A stretch of DNA of 64,000 nucleotides from Galaxea fascicularis. Lineage: Eukaryota; Cnidaria; Anthozoa; Scleractinia; Euphylliidae. The DNA lies in contig OX419342.1 in NCBI GenBank assembly GCA_948470475.1, forward strand, positions 26,938,854 through 27,002,853, read 5' to 3'. Shown here piece by piece: positions 59,331-64,000 of this stretch. Each line of letters starts with the position of its first letter. Within the stretch, counting starts at the first letter, position 1. The notes under the pieces are model-generated. The model worked only from the letters and a program-made list of their open reading frames with translations, ran no database searches and was not told the origin of the DNA. Made by a program: the position numbers and the translations under genes.

Positions 59331-59450
59331 CTCGACTGACCCCCTTGCCACGGCGTCCCGTCTTTTTATGCTATTTGTCTAGGGTCGTGGGTGAGGCATA
59401 CATGCATACACTACAACAACCACACACCTCGAAATGAGGTCTTTCATGGT

Positions 59451-60164
59451 TTAATCTTTAAAAATGAACCGCACGCGATTACAAGGCCAACTACAATTAC
59501 AGGGTTTCCAGCACAACACTTCTTCGGGGGTCCCACGTTGGTACACCTGGTTTTTCTCGTCCTCACAGTACTCACACAACACCAGGTCTAACAGGTCGTC
59601 ACACCGTGCACGCCACAGATCGCGTTCTTGCAAGGCCTTTTCGTAAAGGGGCTCGAAGACCGAGGCGGGGGTGGCCACACCCTCCCCCACCTCTGCTTTG
59701 GGTTCGGGTTTCGGGGTGTAGTCTTCGCCCATCGTTCCCCTGACCCATCGCGTCACGTACTTCACAATGGATTTTTCCAAATGGTACTGGGTGCGGCCGA
59801 TAGATTGCACGTTTTCCCACAATCCCTCTTTTTCTCGCAACTCTTTAATCGCTTGGCACTCGTCCATCTCTCTGACCTTGTCCTTCAACGTGTGCAGCAG
59901 ATGAAACGACATGGGCTCGAACTGGGGAGGAGCCTCCTTTCGCGCTAGGGGTGCCAGGGCCGCCGGGTCTACCTTGGCCCACGCCTTCACGCCGTTCACA
60001 ATCTCTTTCTCCAAGTCGTACCGAGCCTTATCGAAAGCATGCGCGACCTCCCATCGTCCTTTCCTCGCCCACCCTTCGTACGTTTCGTCTACACGAAGCA
60101 TGTCCAAGACTTTGTCGTGCAACCCCCATTGCAGTGGGTCTGGCATCTCGGGTTGTCCGACCAT
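59451..60164 (-). CDS. Cys-rich protein with internal duplication, 237 aa (full length in B)
   Basis: 237 aa from ATG 60164. A TTTATAAGG box is about 45 bp upstream (60209-60217). Two similar helical segments, each ending Y-x-LEK-x-IV...W, suggest an internal duplication: RYDLEKEIVNGVKAW (about 48-62) and QYHLEKSIVKYVTRW (about 125-139). An acidic linker and a C-terminal cysteine cluster (CEYC, then CWKPCNCSWPC) follow and probably bind zinc. Function unknown. Element A keeps only the last third. Confidence 0.75.
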   Translation of the reverse strand: MVGQPEMPDPLQWGLHDKVLDMLRVDETYEGWARKGRWEVAHAFDKARYDLEKEIVNGVKAWAKVDPAALAPLARKEAPPQFEPMSFHLLHTLKDKVREMDECQAIKELREKEGLWENVQSIGRTQYHLEKSIVKYVTRWVRGTMGEDYTPKPEPKAEVGEGVATPASVFEPLYEKALQERDLWRARCDDLLDLVLCEYCEDEKNQVYQRGTPEEVLCWKPCNCSWPCNRVRFIFKD

Positions 60165-60204
60165 GGCGAAGAACAAAACAAAAATGATCAACAATGGCAA
60201 ACAA

Positions 60205-60332
60205 CGCGCTCTTTATAAGGTCCGTGGTGCCTGCAATGCGCGCAAAGCCACTCAATCGCAGCTAGGCCCGTGACCCAGGCGGTACGAGGGCTCTTTTCTT
60301 GGCCATGGATAAAAGGCGACAGGCCATGGAGG
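60205..60332. other. Promoter-side spacer of element B with gene fragment
   Basis: It includes the TTTATAAGG box and, at 60302-60335, a stretch matching 28542-28577 of element A (GCCATGGATAAAAGGCGAC, then GCCATGGAGGAAAC). That stretch is an internal piece of the acidic repeat gene which does not belong here and abuts the giant TIR. Confidence 0.7.
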
Positions 60333-60439
60333 AAACTAGTTGACCATCAGTGGTTCTTTTTTGAAAAAGCAATTGACAATAAAAGGTTCTTTAAAAAAAC
60401 GATTTGCAATGCGTGTGATTCACATATAGGTCGGGATAT

Positions 60440-60875
60440 TACTATTTTAGAGAGGGACACTTTGTGACGTCTTACATGATGCATCGAAACCACCCCCCTG
60501 GGTGGGGGTGGGATACCACTGACTCCAAGTGAAAATAACCTTGCAGGCCCTTGTTTTCCAGAGAGGGACCCTTCGTGACCTCCTACATGAAGCACCGAAA
60601 CCACCCCCCTGGGTGGGGGTGGGATACCACTGACTCCGTGTGGAAATAGCCTAGCGGGCTTCTCTTTCTCAGGTGGGGACACGTCGTGACCTCCTACATG
60701 ATCCATCGAAACCACCCCCTGGGTGGAGGTGGGATACCACTGACTCCAAGTGGAAATAACCTCGCAGGCCCCTATTTCTCAGAGAGGGAACCCTTCGTGA
60801 CGTCTTACCTGACGTATCGAAATCACCCCCTGGCTGGGGTGGGATACCACTGACCAAATACCACTGACCCTACTG
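60440..60875 (+). repeat. 110-bp minisatellite, B right TIR (about 4 units)
   Basis: Same unit and orientation as in element A 29455-29830 (GTGGAAATAACCTCGCAGGC, CTTCGTGAC, then CATCGAAACCACCCCC). It lies 100 bp from the inner edge of the TIR. Confidence 0.9.
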
Positions 60876-60902
60876 GAAAACGCATTCTCGCTACGCAACA
60901 AC

Positions 60903-60928
60903 AATAGGCCTTTTTTCAGAGGCCTATT
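60903..60928. terminator. Perfect short hairpin AATAGGCCT, right TIR
   Basis: Mirror copy of 48552-48577. Confidence 0.5.
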
Positions 60929-61617
60929 TTCCATTTGTCGCCGTAATCTCTCCGTAATCTAGCCTTTGTGCCACCCACGTGGGCGAGATGCCAAAGGAGT
61001 CGACCGCCTGCGTCAACCACACGTGTGCGAGACACCAAATAAGGTCACAAAAAGGAGTCATCCGACTGTGTCACATCCACGCCATCGAAACATTACTTGC
61101 CAAGCACTTGAGATGCGGGGTTTAGTTTTTTTCGCGGCGTGAAACGATGGTGTCACAGCTTGATTTGATCCCCAGCGTAAAAAAAAAAAGACTTTTCACA
61201 GCTTGATTTGATCCACCGGTAACGCGACAAGACCTTTCTGCAAGCTCTGTTTTTTGTGTACAATCGAAAGAGGATCTTTACAAACGATTTTCTCATGTCA
61301 AACGACCTTCGAAAAGAAACGCAAGCTCGAGGTAAGTTCTCTTCTTCTTGTTCTTCGTTCCAACGTTTGTCGAACTCCAAAACCTTCCTTAAAATCACCA
61401 TGACTCTTACCTAAGCGTTGCATAGGTTGGGTTTGAAGCGGTTTTTCAAGCTAATATCATTTTTTTTTTTTTTTTTGTTTCTTTGCAAAAACACTCGCTC
61501 GCAATGCGGGAAGCGTTGGCGGCCACAATTTTTTTTCCCTTTAAAAGCTTACGTTTGGTCATCCGAGGAAACAACCCCCATTCTTATTTTTGTTTGTTTG
61601 TTTTTTTTTTTTTCCAG

Positions 61618-61770
61618 AAGATTCAAACGAGTCGGTGGTGCGAACAAAGCACATTCAAAGACCGATACTTTTTCCGAGAAAACCCTGACCGCTCTCGCGG
61701 ATGTTTCCAGGAAAACGCAGAAATTGCTGAGTGGTTCAAATCCTTTGCTTTCATGACCACGACTTGCTAA
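61618..61770 (+). other. Candidate 50-codon terminal exon, right TIR
   Basis: Mirror of 47719-47871. It begins after a long T-run plus CCAG and ends with TAA. A good donor GAG-GTAAGT lies upstream at 61330-61338, so a spliced outward transcript is plausible. Confidence 0.45.
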
Positions 61771-62194
61771 ACCTCGATAAAAAAAAAGAAAAGGCCTCCG
61801 AGCTCTGCCATATATTTTTTTTCCTTTGCAATAATCCTCAAAACGGACTCGCTCAAACGACAGTTGAAGATTTATGTTAGCTTTCTTTTGACGTACCGTT
61901 TTACCGTTCGCAGTGCTCACGTTTTCGTTTGTAGTTCAATCACTTATGATGGATTTCTCCGGCGACAACGAGCTTAAACCATCGTGATTATTATTTTCTT
62001 CTGTTATTTTTTTTTCGTTGTAAGTCGATGTCCATCTTATGTGTGTGCTCTTCAAAAAAAAATTCAGAGCGGTGTGCTCGCTCGACCAAATTGGCTCCGT
62101 TACGAAAATAACATGTTTTGCTAGCCGAGAGAAGCGATTCCCTTTGTTTTCTCGTTTCGCTTGTTTGCTTTTCCTTTGTTTTTTCTTTTTTCAG

Positions 62195-63275
62195 ATCTCT
62201 AGTTTTAACGCGGACAGATCGCTACCCTACAGGGATTCATATACAAATGCACCTGCCCCAGCGCCTACGGCTTCACTTACAACTGGGGTTTAATTCGATT
62301 GTACCAAAGGTATTCTCTTTTTTCAGTTAAATCCCCACAGAGTCATGTTGTGCGCCCTCTGCGGTACGATCCACCTCTGCATAGTTTGCCATGCGAACGC
62401 ATGCACCAGCTGATGAGTGTAAGTGTTTTTTTCCCGTCATTTGCAGATTCCAGGGCACATTCTAACGTGCATCGTCGATCCTTGGACACACGTCGCATGC
62501 ATGTGCGAACCACCATCACCACCGTACGTCCTTTCATGTCCTTTCATTCCTTTTTTCAGATCCCCGGGCACATTTTGACGTGCGTCGTCAATCCGTGGGA
62601 ACACACCGTGTGCATGTGTTACACGGACGACGGATGGTGGGGTCTGACCCAGTAAGTTTTTTTTCAGATTCCCGGGCACGCACTCGTTTGCCGCTTCCCC
62701 CAACACCACACCACGTGCATGTGTTCGTATGGACGTGCATACGCGTGAGTCTTTTTTTCCTGTTTTTTTCAGATAACCGCCGAGGCATTGCCGTATAAGC
62801 CGTACAAAATCAAATTCAAACGCAAGCGTGTTCACACGCGTGAGTCTTTTTTTCCTGTTTTTTTCAGATCCCCGGTCACGCATTGATTTGTGAATTCGGT
62901 ATCTTCGGTATCCACCGAACGTGCATGTGCCAGCATTAGTAAGTCTTTCCTCTGGTTCTTTTCAGATCCCCGGTCACGTATTGACGTGTAGGATTTATCC
63001 AAACTCCATTTGGCCGCACCGATACAAGTGTACGTGCCGTCATTTCGGTCCTTTTGGTTTCGGCCGCACACCATCCAAAGTGCATGCGTTCGCATGATTC
63101 CAAACGCCCCCCCGCCACCGCCGCGTAAGTCTTTTTTTCTCTTTCCAGATAGATCTCACTTACGGTACCTTGGCTTTCAAAATCTTCGGTGTCACATGGT
63201 GCCCATTTTACCACAACTGCACATGTTTTTTCAGATCCCCGGTCATGCCTTGACGTGCCGCTACCCCCAGTAAGT
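62195..63275 (+). other. Array of Cys/His mini-modules with intron-like spacers, right TIR
   Basis: Plus-strand (outward) blocks begin after CAG at about 62233, 62331, 62446, 62560, 62668, 62773, 62868, 62966, 63150 and 63235. Peptides show IPGHILTC, IPGHALVC, IPGHALIC and IPGHVLTC starts and CMC, CTC or CALC clusters. Spacers such as GTAAGTTTTTTTTCAG are 16 nt, others 28-36 nt. Strict GT-AG removal breaks the PGH frame at most junctions. Removing one base less at the 3' side keeps it at several. The real structure needs RNA data. Confidence 0.5.
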
Positions 63276-63305
63276 GCTAATCAAGCTTTTTTCCTTTTTT
63301 CCCAG

Positions 63306-63392
63306 CGATTAGCAGTACCCATTCTGCGTGAAGCCTTCCCGGTGGACAAAGCGTTTCACCTCCTCCTCCCCCTTCTCCACAGCCCACGATAA
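63306..63392 (+). other. Candidate terminal exon, right TIR
   Basis: Mirror of 46265-46351. Open for 28 codons after TTTTTTCCCAG, ending in TAA. Confidence 0.45.
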
Positions 63393-63452
63393 TGAGACAA
63401 AGAAAGAGACATTTAGCCATGGATTGACACCTTCCCCTCTTCTCTGCAGCCG

Positions 63453-63686
63453 ATGATGACAGCCAAAAGGAAATTACCCCACATCGCCACCTCCTCCCTG
63501 GTCGTTTGCATGCTGTTCCCCTATTGTACCGTGATGGACCATACCGCCTATTTTCCAAGACCCCTGAGAGAGTTGGTTCCCCGTCAAGCCACCATCCCCA
63601 ATTTGGTGAATTTCATGGCCAACATGCAAGCGGCCAACCACCCACACACCGGAGGCAGAAGGAGGCGAAGGAGGCGCAGACGTTAA
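63453..63686 (+). CDS. 77-aa protein with polyarginine tail, right TIR copy
   Basis: Identical to the left TIR frame at 45971-46204. ATG follows CTCTGCAG at 63442-63449. Its presence in both TIRs gives the element two copies per insertion. Confidence 0.55.
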   Translation: MMTAKRKLPHIATSSLVVCMLFPYCTVMDHTAYFPRPLRELVPRQATIPNLVNFMANMQAANHPHTGGRRRRRRRRR

Positions 63687-63730
63687 CTATTTGATTTTCT
63701 TTCTTTTCATTGTTGTGAACCGTGGCGGTT

Positions 63731-63812
63731 TTTTTGTTCCTGCTGTCGTCCTTGTTTTTTCCGCCACTTTTTTCGTGAAAAAAAATAATCAAGGAGCTGC
63801 TGTGTCATTAAA
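63731..63812 (+). other. Hydrophobic-peptide segment in the right TIR (NNQGAAV)
   Basis: Mirror of 45853-45935. The frame continues as a second hydrophobic stretch across the octamer cassette to a stop at 63882. Confidence 0.4.
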
Positions 63813-63841
63813 AACCGTTTGCCATTTATTCTTGCGTCTTG

Positions 63842-63894
63842 CCTCATTTGCATATATGCTAATTTTTTTAATTTATGCATAAACAGGTCACGTG
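63842..63894 (-). promoter_or_regulatory. E-box plus octamer cassette, B right TIR
   Basis: Mirror of 45763-45815, with CACGTG at 63889-63894. Confidence 0.7.
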
Positions 63895-64000
63895 ACCCAA
63901 CTTTCACACCAGGGCGGATGGTACGTTCAAAATGGCCGTATTGGGAAATTCGTATCGAATTGAACGTAGCGGCCAACGCAGTCTTTTTTTTTCCCTACTG

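Larger units (their letters stand above)
45658..63999 (-). mobile_element. Element B: Maverick-like element without polB, giant TIRs, 18,342 bp
   Basis: It is bounded by inverted repeats beginning AGTAGGGAAAAAAAA. The internal genes run on the minus strand and match the core of element A from the Cys-rich protein to the PLA2-like protein, all with intact key motifs. No polymerase B motif is present anywhere. About 3.5-3.7 kb at each end is a giant TIR unrelated to the ends of A. With integrase, capsid, protease and ATPase but no polymerase, it may replicate with help from an A-type element or the host. Confidence 0.92.
60333..63999 (-). repeat. Right giant TIR of element B (about 3.67 kb)
   Basis: Inverted copy of 45658-49147. 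About 177 bp longer, mainly because of two extra array modules (62772-62937). It ends CCCTACT at 63999. Confidence 0.92.

Overview
This is eukaryotic nuclear DNA from an animal. The AT-rich, intron-bearing, repeat-dotted background, the tRNA-derived SINE pieces and the type of Maverick present suggest an anthozoan cnidarian, most likely a stony coral. That placement is an inference. The window is dominated by two large Maverick/Polinton (adintovirus-like) DNA elements in opposite orientation, about 15.5 kb apart. Element A (11294-30158, 18.9 kb) is bounded by 302-bp terminal inverted repeats (TIRs) and a perfect 6-bp target duplication CTTCAG. Element B (45658-63999, 18.3 kb) fills the right end, with its last base one position before the window edge. 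Its only visible right-flank base agrees with a 6-bp duplication.

Layout: 1-11287 is host non-coding DNA with repeats and one serine-rich host gene (5433-6260, minus strand). 11294-30158 is element A. 30165-45651 is host DNA with a 230-bp MITE, SINE fragments and two candidate host exons (37215-37802 and 43801-44730). 45658-63999 is element B.

The elements share a central module of about 10.6 kb (A 18464-29077, B 49150-59755 inverted), almost identical by eye. In transcription order it carries a Cys-rich protein, a 345-aa protein, a 114-aa protein, a chromodomain integrase, a paralogue of the 345-aa protein, two small basic proteins, a major capsid candidate, an adenain-like protease, a 112-aa basic protein, a packaging ATPase, tandem small basic core-like proteins, a 100-105 aa pair, an acidic repeat protein and a phospholipase A2-like protein. 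This is a virion assembly, packaging and integration set. Nearly every gene has a TATA-like box 35-50 bp upstream of its ATG, and in five cases the box contains the stop codon of the gene before it.

The two elements differ completely outside that module. A has short TIRs and a 1374-codon protein-primed DNA polymerase B. B has no polymerase. It has giant TIRs of about 3.5-3.7 kb whose outward-reading strand carries an unusual array of short Cys/His modules separated by intron-like spacers of 16-40 nt. The only similarities noticed between the two sets of ends are the terminal AGTAG, an E-box plus octamer cassette, a 110-bp minisatellite and a trace of a hydrophobic peptide. B therefore looks like a polymerase-less relative that may depend on an A-type element, with ends exchanged around a common capsid/integration core.
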